NCBI GenBank assembly: GCA_964645155.1
Contig: CAZYBG010000002.1
Span: forward strand, 1 to 64,000
DNA length: 64,000 nt
Direction of reading: 5' to 3'
Origin: CAZYBG01 sp964645155
Lineage (GTDB): Bacteria > Pseudomonadota > Alphaproteobacteria > Rhodobacterales > Rhodobacteraceae
Shown piece after piece: positions 1 through 9,231 of this stretch (positions within the stretch are counted from its first letter, which is position 1; each line of letters starts with the position of its first letter). The notes under the pieces were generated by a model, which did not search any database, was not told the origin of the DNA, and worked only from the letters and a program-made list of their open reading frames with translations. Made by a program: the position numbers and the translations under genes.

Positions 1-493
1 TGCGCTGGATCAGCGTCTGGGTGGCCAGCACATGCTCCACCTCGGACGTGCCGATCCCGTGGGCGAGCGCGCCGAAGGCGCCGTGCGTAGCGGTATGGCT
101 GTCGCCGCAGACGACCGTCATGCCGGGCAGGGTCCAGCCCTGCTCGGGCCCGACGATGTGGACGATGCCCTGCCGGATGTCGTCGACCGGATAGTAGTTG
201 ATGCCGAAGTCCTTCGCGTTCCGGTCGAGCGCCTCGACCTGGATGCGGCTTTCGGCGTTCTCGATGCCCTTCTCGCGGTCCAGCGTCGTGGGCACGTTGT
301 GATCGGGCACCGCGATCGTCTTCTCGGGCGCGCGCACCCTGCGGCCGGCCATCCTCAGGCCCTCGAACGCCTGGGGCGAGGTGACCTCGTGGACGAGGTG
401 GCGGTCGATGTAGAGCAGGCAGGTGCCGTCCTCGGCCTCGTGGACGACGTGGGCATCCCAGATCTTGTCGTAGAGCGTCTTGGCGGCGGTCAT
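1..493 (-). CDS. leuC: 3-isopropylmalate dehydratase large subunit, 5' part
   Basis: This is the N-terminal 164 residues of the aconitase-family large subunit of isopropylmalate isomerase, the second step of leucine synthesis (2- to 3-isopropylmalate). The gene runs off the left edge. The start ATG at 493 opens with MTAAKTLYDKIWDAHVV, and the frame continues through LYIDRHLVHEVTSPQAFEGL, VPDHNVPT and CGDSHTATHGAFGALAHGIG, all hallmark LeuC segments. The Cys ligands of the 4Fe-4S cluster lie in the missing C-terminal part. It is preceded by about 220 bases without a gene that contain a strong hairpin at 600-632. The identity is near certain; completeness cannot be judged here. Confidence 0.96.
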   Translation of the reverse strand, partial: MTAAKTLYDKIWDAHVVHEAEDGTCLLYIDRHLVHEVTSPQAFEGLRMAGRRVRAPEKTIAVPDHNVPTTLDREKGIENAESRIQVEALDRNAKDFGINYYPVDDIRQGIVHIVGPEQGWTLPGMTVVCGDSHTATHGAFGALAHGIGTSEVEHVLATQTLIQR

Positions 494-599
494 GGCATGG
501 TCCTGACGGGTTGGCTGGTTCGACTGGCGACGGCGCTCCGGGCGCGCCCCGGTTGGGGCCCCGGCGTGCATCCCGTCAAAGTCGCGCGACGACCGTCTT

Positions 600-632
600 G
601 CGCGCGCCGTGGAAGCGCCACGGCAGGCGCGC
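600..632 (-). terminator. Strong GC hairpin between the GT61 gene and leuC
   Basis: Seven perfectly paired bases (606-612 with 618-624) around a 5-nt loop are extended by a GCGCGC arm on each side (600-605 and 627-632), with two unpaired bases at 625-626. It lies about 85 nt after the stop of the GT61 gene and 107 nt before leuC, both on the minus strand. No T-run follows, so it may be a terminator of the upstream operon or a leader structure of leuC. Confidence 0.4.
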
Positions 633-715
633 GCGATCTTCCATGTCGAAAACCCGTGTCATGGCGCTTCAGATACCCCCTGAATGCGGCTTCGGCAAGG
701 CCGCCGGCGCTGCGC

Positions 716-1789
716 TCAGGCGCGCCCGGCCCGGGGCAGGCAGACCGGGCGGTCGGCCGCGCGCGCCCGCCGCTCGGCGGCGATGCCGGCCGCATCGGGA
801 AACGGCGGCGGATCGCCCGCCGCCACGAAACCCTCCCGTGCGAGGTCGGTCCAGGCCGCGCGGTGGTCGATCTCGGCCACCGCACGGAACAGCGCCCGCG
901 TCTCGGCCGACACGTTCCAGCAGGCCATGATCCGGTCGACCGCCACGATCCGGGCGCGGCGGAACCCGAGCAGGGTTCGCGGGATGCCGCCCACCGGTCG
1001 CGGGCGGCGCATCACCAGGGCGATCTCCTGCCCCGGGATGTCGAGAAGCGCCAGCAGATGCAGGGCCGAGCCCTCGGCGAGAATCACCTTCCGCGCCGCG
1101 CGGTAGGACGCCACCTGTTCGTCGAGCGGCAGGTCCTGCGGATGCAGGATGCGGTAGCCCTCGCGCGTCAGCGCCGCCTCGAGTGCGGCCTCGCCCAGGT
1201 AGCGGCCGGCGCCGTCGCCGAGCCGGTTGCGGCTGAGATAGATCCGCTCGGCCGGCGCGGCGGGCGGGGCCGGCGGAATGCGCGCGGCGATCCAGTCGTG
1301 GAGCGCGGGCTGCGCGGGCTGGCCGAACAGCGGATCGTTGAGGCTAGGCGGCACGTGCAGGCGGCCGGCCTGCGCCACGTCGGTCACGATGCGGACCGGA
1401 TTGACGACGCGCAGCAGCCGCAGGAGCCCGGCGAGGAGCAGGCCCTTGCCGGCCGCCGCGCGGGGATGCGCGAACCAGACGAGCGGTACCTCGGCCGGCA
1501 GCCGGTCCACCGCCCAGAGCCGGCCGACCCCCTCGGCGAGGAGATGCCCGAAATGCGGGCGGTAGCGGCCGCAGAACAGCGCCTCGTCGACCTGCGCGGC
1601 CGCCTCCCGGCGCGCCTCCGACAGCCGCGGCCCGTCGCCCATCATCGCGAGCGCGAGCGGGTCCGGCCATCCTTCGGCGTCGTAGAGACCGCCGCCCTTC
1701 CAGGCGAGCCGGTCGTGCGGCCCGGTGGCGGGCAGGCCCGCGACGAAGGCATCGGTCCGGGTCGCGACCGCGGGGAGGTTCCTGTTCAC
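716..1789 (-). CDS. Glycosyltransferase family 61 protein
   Basis: Predicted GT61/DUF563 glycosyltransferase, about 357 residues, acting on an unknown surface polysaccharide or O-linked glycan. Family signatures visible are the YRPHFGHLLAEGVGRLW segment near the N-terminal third, the ERIYLSRNRL segment in the middle and the VILAEGSALHLLALL segment, which resembles the Glu-Gly-Ser active-site region of the family. There is no signal peptide or membrane segment. I chose the GTG at 1789; the frame stays open to a TTG at 1858, but the extra 23 residues are Gly/Asp-rich and look unlike the family. It follows the HTH gene on the same strand by about 90 nt. Confidence 0.75.
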   Translation of the reverse strand: MNRNLPAVATRTDAFVAGLPATGPHDRLAWKGGGLYDAEGWPDPLALAMMGDGPRLSEARREAAAQVDEALFCGRYRPHFGHLLAEGVGRLWAVDRLPAEVPLVWFAHPRAAAGKGLLLAGLLRLLRVVNPVRIVTDVAQAGRLHVPPSLNDPLFGQPAQPALHDWIAARIPPAPPAAPAERIYLSRNRLGDGAGRYLGEAALEAALTREGYRILHPQDLPLDEQVASYRAARKVILAEGSALHLLALLDIPGQEIALVMRRPRPVGGIPRTLLGFRRARIVAVDRIMACWNVSAETRALFRAVAEIDHRAAWTDLAREGFVAAGDPPPFPDAAGIAAERRARAADRPVCLPRAGRA

Positions 1790-1882
1790 GTCACTTGCCC
1801 CGGTTCCGCCGTCGCCAAAGCCGGCGTCATCATCAGCACCGGACGCGCCGCAGCGCAATGTCCGTGCGGTTCATCGGCCGCG

Positions 1883-2095
1883 TCATCCGGCGGATGGCAT
1901 CGCCTCGAGCAGGTCGCCCGGCTGGCAGTCCAGCACTTCGCAGATGCGCGCCAGCGTCTCGAACCGCACGCCCTTGACCTTGCCGGACTTCAGGAGGCTC
2001 AGGTTCTGCTCGGTGATGCCGATCCGGTCGGCCAGTTCGCGCGAGCGCATCTTCCGCCGCGCCAGCATCACGTCGAGCCTGACCACGATCTCCAT
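1883..2095 (-). CDS. Small XRE/Cro-type HTH regulator (YozG-like)
   Basis: A 70-residue protein made almost entirely of one helix-turn-helix domain. Residues about 18-45 (SRELADRIGITEQNLSLLKS) form the HTH, followed by VRFETLARICEVLDCQPGDL, the typical tail of the YozG/XRE_26 group. Its ATG shares one base with the TGA of the upstream DUF2975 gene (TGATG at 2095-2097), so the two are translationally coupled. DUF2975 and YozG-like HTH genes are a widespread conserved pair, and the HTH probably controls its own operon. Targets are unknown. Confidence 0.88.
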   Translation of the reverse strand: MEIVVRLDVMLARRKMRSRELADRIGITEQNLSLLKSGKVKGVRFETLARICEVLDCQPGDLLEAMPSAG

Positions 2096-2625
2096 CAGAC
2101 GAAGGCCTCGTTCTCCTCGGCCACGCGCGCGGCCTCGGCCATCACCCGGCCGACCACGAGGACAAAGGCGCCTGACAGCAGGAAGCCGAGGTCCGCGCTG
2201 TCGAGGCCGAATGCAAGCACGCGCTGCCCGGAGGGTGCGCCCCAACTCAAGGCCAGAAGCTGCAGCATCTGCGCAAGAATGCCGAGCCCGGCGAGCGCGA
2301 ACAGCCCGCGGCCGATTCGGAGCATCAGATGCGCGCAGGACCGGCTGAGGATCTCGCCGGTCCGGTAACGGCCGAAGAGGGCGCGCATCTGCCAGAGCGT
2401 GTAGACGAGCGCGGCGAGCGGCAGGAGCCCCGCGAAGCCGGCCGCAAGCGCCTCGCCCGCGCCCGGGGCATGGCCGAGGCCGGGAACCCGGCCGACCAGC
2501 CCGCCGGGGTCCAGCACGTCGCGCAGAAGCGCCGCGAGCACCAGCGCCGGCAGGACGAAGGCGGTCGCCGAGACGAGCCAGTAGAGCATGTCCGAAAGGC
2601 GAAGGATGTTCGGGCCGATTGGCAT
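2095..2625 (-). CDS. DUF2975 integral membrane protein
   Basis: A 176-residue membrane protein with four hydrophobic segments (about residues 10-37, 60-82, 105-125 and 145-165), matching the four-helix DUF2975 family. Loop segments such as LFGRYRTGEILSRSCAHLMLRIG between helices 2 and 3 fit the family pattern. Function is unknown; family members sit next to a small YozG-type HTH regulator, as here, which suggests a membrane-linked regulatory or stress role. The start at 2625 has an AAAGGAG Shine-Dalgarno 8 nt upstream and a recognisable promoter in an unusually AT-rich stretch. Confidence 0.85.
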   Translation of the reverse strand: MPIGPNILRLSDMLYWLVSATAFVLPALVLAALLRDVLDPGGLVGRVPGLGHAPGAGEALAAGFAGLLPLAALVYTLWQMRALFGRYRTGEILSRSCAHLMLRIGRGLFALAGLGILAQMLQLLALSWGAPSGQRVLAFGLDSADLGFLLSGAFVLVVGRVMAEAARVAEENEAFV

Positions 2626-2652
2626 GTGAATCTCCTTTAAAGTTCATTTTTT

Positions 2653-2681
2653 AATTTTTTACATTAATCTTTCGCTGTCAA
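2653..2681 (-). promoter_or_regulatory. Sigma70-type promoter for the DUF2975/HTH operon
   Basis: Read on the minus strand: a perfect -35 TTGACA (2676-2681) and, 16-17 bases on, an A-rich -10 AAAAAT/AAAATT at 2653-2659. The element lies in an AT-rich patch (about 2636-2690) that stands out from the GC-rich surroundings, 30-55 nt before the DUF2975 start. Confidence 0.6.
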
Positions 2682-2799
2682 GTTAGTTGTGGGTGCGGGC
2701 TCGCAGCGGGCCGCGCCGGGGCTTCGCTCACGGCCGCAGAGGCCGGCCCTTCGTCGCCGGGCATTGCGGCGCCGGCGATCGCGCGCGGCGCCTGGGCCG

Positions 2800-2834
2800 A
2801 TCGGGTCGATGCATTGAGATTCGTCCGACCCGAT
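2800..2834. promoter_or_regulatory. Perfect 9-bp inverted repeat upstream of rsfS
   Basis: ATCGGGTCG at 2800-2808 is the exact reverse complement of CGACCCGAT at 2826-2834, with a 17-base spacer. It lies between the divergent DUF2975 and rsfS genes, about 85 nt before the rsfS Shine-Dalgarno, where an operator would be expected. A weak promoter-like TTGAGA (2814-2819) falls in the spacer. Confidence 0.4.
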
Positions 2835-2984
2835 GCTACCTATGGTGCATGCCCGGCGCCGGGGCGGGATCGGCGCATCGCTCAGGAGGACGATGTCCTG
2901 TCACATCACGCGATCGCGGCGCCAGGTTCCGCCGCGCCCGGCCGGCCCCCCGGCCACTCTCGGGGCCAGCCCCTGGGCCAGCCG

Positions 2985-3374
2985 ATGAATGACGCGGCCC
3001 AGGATGTTCCGGGTGGCGAAAAGCTTCTCGAACATGTGCTTGCCTCTCTCGACGACGACAAGGCCGAGGACGTCGTGACGATCGACCTGCGCGGCAGGTC
3101 GACGATCGCCGATCACATGGTGATCTGCTCGGGCCGGTCGTCGCGCCAGGTCGCGGCGATCTCCGAGAAGCTGGTCGAACGGCTGAAGCAGGAGTGCGGG
3201 CGGAACTGCCGGATCGAGGGCAAGGAGACGTCCGACTGGGTGCTGATCGATGCCGGCGACGTCATCGTCCACGTGTTCCGCCCCGAGGTGCGCGAGTTCT
3301 ACCAGCTCGAGAAGATGTGGATGCCGGCGTCGCAGCAGGCCGCCCTCGCGGGAGCGCGCGCGGCCAAGCCCTGA
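2985..3374 (+). CDS. rsfS: Ribosome silencing factor RsfS
   Basis: RsfS binds ribosomal protein L14 on the 50S subunit and blocks subunit joining during starvation. The 129-residue product contains the family core SLDDDKAEDVVTIDLRGRS, ADHMVICSGRSSRQVAAISE, DWVLIDAGDVIVHVF and REFYQLEKMW. The ATG at 2985 gives the usual length but has no good ribosome-binding site. A consensus AGGAGG at 2884-2889 lies 8 nt before an in-frame CTG at 2898, and the frame is open there, so a longer form is possible. It overlaps rlmH by one base, the conserved rsfS-rlmH arrangement. Confidence 0.93.
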   Translation: MNDAAQDVPGGEKLLEHVLASLDDDKAEDVVTIDLRGRSTIADHMVICSGRSSRQVAAISEKLVERLKQECGRNCRIEGKETSDWVLIDAGDVIVHVFRPEVREFYQLEKMWMPASQQAALAGARAAKP

Positions 3375-3844
3375 TGCGCGTGCATCTCTGCGCGGTCGGC
3401 CGCCTCCGGGCCGGCCCGGAACGGGCGTTGGTCGACGATTATCTGGACCGCTTCAACCGCACCGGCCGTGCCCTGGGCCTCGGTCCCGCGACCGAGCACG
3501 AGGTCGAGGACCGCAAGGGCGGCGGGATCGCCGGCGAAGCCGCGCTGCTGGCCCGCGCGATCCCGCCCGGCGCGGCCGTCGTGGCGCTCGACGAGCGCGG
3601 GCGGCCGCTCGCATCGCCCGATTTCGCCGCGGCGCTCGCGGCGCTCCGCGACGCGGGACGGGCGGATGCGGCCTTCGTGATCGGCGGGGCGGACGGGCTT
3701 TCGCCCGAACTGCGCGACCGCGCCGAGCTGGTCCTGAGCCTCGGCCCGATGGTCTGGCCGCATCTCCTCGTCCGCGCGATGCTGGCCGAACAGCTCTACC
3801 GCGCCGCGTCGATCCTTGCGGGCGCGCCCTATCACCGGGCCTGA
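3374..3844 (+). CDS. rlmH: 23S rRNA (pseudouridine1915-N3)-methyltransferase RlmH
   Basis: A 156-residue SPOUT methyltransferase that N3-methylates pseudouridine 1915 in helix 69 of 23S rRNA using SAM. The knotted C-terminal domain shows VVALDERGRPLASPDFA, FVIGGADGL and the diagnostic tail SLGPMVWPHLLVRAMLAEQL ending in PYHR, which forms the SAM pocket and dimer interface. The length equals that of the E. coli enzyme. The ATG shares one base with the rsfS stop (TGATG), so the pair is translationally coupled. Confidence 0.96.
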   Translation: MRVHLCAVGRLRAGPERALVDDYLDRFNRTGRALGLGPATEHEVEDRKGGGIAGEAALLARAIPPGAAVVALDERGRPLASPDFAAALAALRDAGRADAAFVIGGADGLSPELRDRAELVLSLGPMVWPHLLVRAMLAEQLYRAASILAGAPYHRA

Positions 3845-3934
3845 CGGCGCCGGCACAGCGCCGGCCGCGCGAGGTTGCCGGCGCAGGGCCCGGAGACTAG
3901 AACTGGCAGCCACCGCAGCCCTCGGGGAGCGCCG

Positions 3935-5451
<1,517 letters not shown>

Positions 5452-5455
<4 letters not shown>

Positions 5456-6576
5456 TCCGCGCCGCCTTCCTGGCCATCGTCGCCGCTGCGCCGGCCGCCG
5501 CGCAGGACACCGAGACGATCCTGACCGCACGCCTGGCCGCGCAGGCGCTGGCGCAGGCCGCCGTCGCGCTCGACGACGCAGACGGCGCGCGCGACCGCGT
5601 CGAGGCGCTGACCACGACCGTCCGCGCCTACGAGGACGGACTGTCGGCGATGCGCGAGGGCCTCCGGCAAGCCGCCATCGAGGAGCGGACGATCCGCCTC
5701 GCGCTCGAGGCGAAGCGCGAGGACGTCATGCAGCTGACCGGCGTCCTGGCCGGGCTCGGGCAGGGGTCGGGGCCGCTCCTCCTTCTCCACCCGGGCGGCC
5801 CCCTCAACACCGTCCGGTCTGGAATGATGGCGGCCGACGTCGCCCCCGCGCTGCAGGCCGAGGCCGAGGCGCTGCGGGCCGAGCTCGAGGTCGCGGCGCA
5901 GCTGCGTCTGCTGCAGGAAAGCTCGATGGACACGCTCACCGAGGGGCTTGCGGGCGCGCAGGCGGCGCGGCTGGCGCTGTCACAGGCGATCGCCGAGCGG
6001 CGCGAGCTGCCGCAGCGGCTCGCCGACGATCCCGAGGCGCTGGCCGCGCTGCTGGAAAGCGCCGACACGCTCGAAAGCTTCGCCGCGGGGCTGATCGCGG
6101 TGCCGCTGGCCGGCGAGGATGCGCGGCCGCCGTTCCGCGAGCTGCGCGGGACGCTGCCGCTGCCGGCGCCGGGCGCGATCCTGCGCGGCTTCGGCGAGGC
6201 CGACGCGGCCGGGGTCGAACGGCCCGGCGTAGTGGTCGCGACGCGGCCTCGGGCGCTCGTCACCGCGCCCGCGGCCGGCACGGTGCGTTACGCCGGCCCG
6301 CTTCTCGACTACGGAAATGTGATCGTCCTCGAACCTGCGCGGGGATATCTGATCGTGCTTGCCGGTCTCGGCACGGTATATGCTGGCGCAGACGAGGTCG
6401 TCGCCGCCGGCGCACCCCTCGGCCTGATGGGCGGTACCCCGCCCGAGGCGGCGGCATTCGTTCACGGTTCGCAAGATGGCGCTGGAGGCCGCCGGTCGGA
6501 AACGCTCTATATAGAGGTCAGGGAGGACGATGCGCCGGTCGACCCGGCATCGTGGTTCGCCCCGGAGAGAGGATGA
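5452..6576 (+). CDS. EnvC-like murein hydrolase activator with degenerate LytM domain
   Basis: 374 residues: a signal peptide (about 1-19, ending APAAAQ), a long Ala/Leu/Glu-rich coiled coil (about 20-210) and a C-terminal LytM/M23 fold (about 245-370). The canonical zinc ligands are absent: the first motif, normally HxGxDxxx, reads RPGVVVAT, and the HxH position reads LAGL. It therefore resembles EnvC/NlpD proteins, which activate periplasmic amidases for septum splitting rather than cutting murein themselves. It sits in the common order gpmI-envC-ctpA, overlapping gpmI by 4 nt and ending 4 nt before ctpA. Confidence 0.88.
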
Positions 6577-6580
6577 AGGT

Positions 6581-7963
6581 ATGAGAAGTTTCGTGATCGC
6601 CGCGCTTGCGGGAACCGTGACGGGCGTGGTGGCCACCACCCAGATCGCCGGTCCGCTGATCGCGCAGGAAGCCTCGCGGACGGCATCCGTCTACGAGCAG
6701 CTCGACCTGTTCGGCGACATCTTCGAGCGGATCCGCACCGAATATGTCGAAAGCGTGGATGACAGCGAACTGATCGAGGCGGCGATCAACGGGATGCTCA
6801 CCTCGCTCGACCCGCATTCGTCGTACCTTTCTCCCGACGACGCGGTCGACATGCAGGTGCAGACCCGGGGCGAGTTCGGCGGGCTCGGCATCGAGGTCAC
6901 GCAGGAGGAGGGCTTCGTGAAGGTCGTCTCGCCGATGGACGACACGCCGGCCGACGCGGCGGGGATCCAGGCGGGCGACTTCATCACCCATGTCGACGGC
7001 CAGTCCGTGCTGGGCCTCGCGCTTGACGAAGCGGTCGAGATGATGCGCGGGCCGGTCGGTTCGGAGATCATCGTGACCGTCGTGCGCGAGGGCGTGGCCG
7101 ACCCGTTCGACGTCTCGATCATCCGCGACACGATCAAGCTGACGGCAGTCCGGACGCGGCTCGAGGGCGATACCGTGGTCCTGCGGGTGACGACCTTCAA
7201 CGACCAGACCTATCCCAACCTCGAGGAGGGGCTGCGCACGGCGGTGGAGGAGGCGGGCGGGCTCGACAACGTCAACGGCTTCGTTCTTGACCTGCGGAAC
7301 AACCCTGGCGGCCTGCTGACCCAGGCGATCCGGGTTTCCGACGCCTTCCTGGAAGCCGGCGAGATCGTCTCGACCCGCGGGCGCGACCCGCAGCAGGGCG
7401 ACCGGTTCAACGCGACCGCCGGCGACCTGGCGGAGGGCAAGCCGATGGTCGTCCTGATCAACGGCGGCTCCGCCTCGGCCTCGGAGATCGTCGCCGGCGC
7501 CCTGCAGGACCATCGCCGCGCCATCGTGATCGGCGAGCAGAGCTTCGGAAAGGGCTCGGTCCAGACGGTCATTCCGCTGCGCGGCGAAGGCGCGATGCGG
7601 CTGACCACGGCGCGCTACTACACGCCGTCCGGCCGCTCGATCCAGGCGCTGGGCGTCTCGCCCGACATCGTCGTCGCGCAGCCGCCCCGGCCGGTCGAGG
7701 ACCCCGAGGCGACCGCCGAGGAAGAGACGAGCGCCGCCGCGCGGACCCGTTTCGAATCCGACCTGCGCGGCAGCCTGCAGAACGATTCGCTGTCGGACGA
7801 CGAGCGCCGGCAGATCGAGGAGGAGCGGGCCAAGGCCGAGGCGGCGGCGGAACTGCGGCAGGAGGACTATCAGCTCGCCTATGCGATCGACATCCTGAAG
7901 GGGCTGTCAGCGCTCGGCCCCGAGGTCACGGCGCTCCGCCAGGCGCAGCAGCAGAATCCCTGA
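6581..7963 (+). CDS. ctpA: Carboxy-terminal processing protease CtpA (S41)
   Basis: A 460-residue periplasmic serine protease. It has an N-terminal membrane anchor/signal (about 1-28), the S41 N-terminal segment with MLTSLDPHSSYLSPDD, a PDZ domain (about 95-180) and the peptidase core. The Ser/Lys dyad is visible as Ser299 in NGGSASASEIVAGALQD and Lys324 in GEQSFGKGSVQT, with the same 25-residue spacing as in Prc. The C-terminal 80 residues are charged and helical. The start has GGAGAGAGGATGAAGGT before the ATG. It lies in an operon with gpmI and the EnvC-like gene, consistent with envelope turnover. Confidence 0.95.
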   Translation: MRSFVIAALAGTVTGVVATTQIAGPLIAQEASRTASVYEQLDLFGDIFERIRTEYVESVDDSELIEAAINGMLTSLDPHSSYLSPDDAVDMQVQTRGEFGGLGIEVTQEEGFVKVVSPMDDTPADAAGIQAGDFITHVDGQSVLGLALDEAVEMMRGPVGSEIIVTVVREGVADPFDVSIIRDTIKLTAVRTRLEGDTVVLRVTTFNDQTYPNLEEGLRTAVEEAGGLDNVNGFVLDLRNNPGGLLTQAIRVSDAFLEAGEIVSTRGRDPQQGDRFNATAGDLAEGKPMVVLINGGSASASEIVAGALQDHRRAIVIGEQSFGKGSVQTVIPLRGEGAMRLTTARYYTPSGRSIQALGVSPDIVVAQPPRPVEDPEATAEEETSAAARTRFESDLRGSLQNDSLSDDERRQIEEERAKAEAAAELRQEDYQLAYAIDILKGLSALGPEVTALRQAQQQNP

Positions 7964-8145
7964 GCCGGCTTCGGCGGCTTCCCGCAGCAGGGCCGGCCGC
8001 CGCCGCCCGTGCGGGTGGCGCACCCGAACCGCGCCGGGCCGGCCGATGGCGGCACCCGCCAGCGCCCGCGTATCGTCGGGGCGCGCCATGCCCCAAAAGC
8101 GTGCCTGTGAGGCTTCGCAGGGGCGATCGCGTGCAGGCGAAGGCC

Positions 8146-8177
8146 GGCCTTGCCGCCGGCGCGAAAAGCGGCAAGCC
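8146..8177 (+). other. Imperfect hairpin between ctpA and rppH
   Basis: TTGCCGC (8150-8156) pairs with GCGGCAA (8168-8174) around an 11-base purine-rich loop, extended by GGC/GCC with one bulged C. The 266-base stretch 7964-8229 holds no convincing gene. No T-run follows, so it may be an mRNA structure or a weak ctpA terminator. Confidence 0.3.
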
Positions 8178-8229
8178 TGCCGCCCGACGGACCGGCCCGC
8201 AGGCCGGCCCGCGACCTGCCCGAGGAGCG

Positions 8230-8712
8230 ATGCCGAAGGATCCCGCCAGCCTGCCCTACCGCCCCTGCGTCGGCGTCATGCTGATGAACCGCGACGGCGC
8301 GCTGTTCGTCGGGCAGCGGAAGGACAGCGCGCTGCCCGCCTGGCAGATGCCGCAGGGAGGCATCGATGCCGGCGAAACGGTCGAGGAGGCCGCGCTGCGG
8401 GAGCTGCGCGAGGAAACCGGTGTCGACCCCGACCTTGTCGAGGTCGTCGCCGTCACGCCGGGCTGGCTGCGCTACGACCTGCCGCCGGACCTTGTCGGCA
8501 GGGCCTGGAAGGGCCGCTACCGCGGGCAGGAGCAGAAATGGGTGCTGCTGCGCTTCACCGGGCAGGACGCGCAGGTCAGGATCGACACCGACGACGCCGA
8601 ATTCTCGGCCTGGCGCTGGCTGAAGCCGGACGAGGTGCTGGCGCAGATCGTGCCGTTCAAGCGCGAGGTGTACGAGCAGGTGATGATCGCGATGAGGGAG
8701 CATCTGACATGA
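8230..8712 (+). CDS. rppH: RNA pyrophosphohydrolase RppH (Nudix)
   Basis: Removes pyrophosphate from 5'-triphosphorylated mRNA, which triggers RNase E decay. 160 residues, the alphaproteobacterial size. The Nudix box spans residues 43-65 (G-x5-E-x7-REL-REET-G-V), and the RppH-type segments YRPCVGVML, WQMPQGGID, KWVLLRF and PFKREVYEQV are present. The start at 8230 follows GAGGAG directly; the frame is open further upstream but that region is low-complexity. Its TGA overlaps the next gene's ATG by 4 nt. Confidence 0.94.
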   Translation: MPKDPASLPYRPCVGVMLMNRDGALFVGQRKDSALPAWQMPQGGIDAGETVEEAALRELREETGVDPDLVEVVAVTPGWLRYDLPPDLVGRAWKGRYRGQEQKWVLLRFTGQDAQVRIDTDDAEFSAWRWLKPDEVLAQIVPFKREVYEQVMIAMREHLT

Positions 8713-9179
8713 TTGGAAGACTGGGCCTTGCGGCCGCGCTGGGGCTCGCCGCCTCGGCGGCCACGGCGCTGACCTGCCTGCCGCCCGATGCGGCGCGGGC
8801 CTACATCTCGGCGCGCGATTCGGCCGACCGCCACATCGTCGTCGACGGCACCTTCGTGCCTGATGACCGACGGCCCCGCCGGATCGAGCGCGGCGATGGC
8901 GGCCAGGTCTGGACCGGCACGTTCCGCGGCCGCTCGCTTGCCGGGCGCGGCTTCACCGAGCCGTTCTCCCAGCGGATCGAGTGGCGCGCCGCGTGCATCG
9001 CCTCATGGTGCGCCGGGCCACCGCCGGCCGACCGCGTCCTGGCGTTCATCAACCTCTCGGGCCGGCGCCCGGCGGTCGAGACCTCGGCCTGCGGCGGCGG
9101 CTTCGTGGCGGCGACCCGGCGCAACGTCGCGACGCTGACGCGCTGCCATCGCGGCGAGGGCTGCCGCCCGGCACGCTGA
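8709..9179 (+). CDS. Secreted cysteine-rich hypothetical protein
   Basis: I do not recognise this 156-residue protein. It has a clear signal peptide (MIGRLGLAAALGLAASAATA, cleavage near residue 20), so the mature protein is periplasmic. The mature part has about six Cys residues (one just after the signal, a CIASWC cluster, SACGGG and CHRGEGC), which suggests disulfides. It is translationally coupled to rppH (ATGA overlap), although a functional link is not obvious. No catalytic motif is apparent. Confidence 0.8.
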   Translation: MIGRLGLAAALGLAASAATALTCLPPDAARAYISARDSADRHIVVDGTFVPDDRRPRRIERGDGGQVWTGTFRGRSLAGRGFTEPFSQRIEWRAACIASWCAGPPPADRVLAFINLSGRRPAVETSACGGGFVAATRRNVATLTRCHRGEGCRPAR

Positions 9180-9231
9180 GGGGCGCCCCTGCACCCTTCC
9201 CAACCTGCCGTGGCAGAGCTATGAGCGCGTG

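Noticed and set aside
32..2368. A very long open frame on the plus strand over leuC, the GT61 gene and DUF2975
   Set aside because: It runs antisense to three recognisable genes and its translation is Arg/Pro/Gly/Ala-rich with no domain; long antisense frames are expected at this GC content.
7964..8229. Possible start of rppH at 8101
   Set aside because: The extra 43 residues are Arg/Gly/Ala-rich and unlike the family; the GAGGAG before 8230 settles the start.
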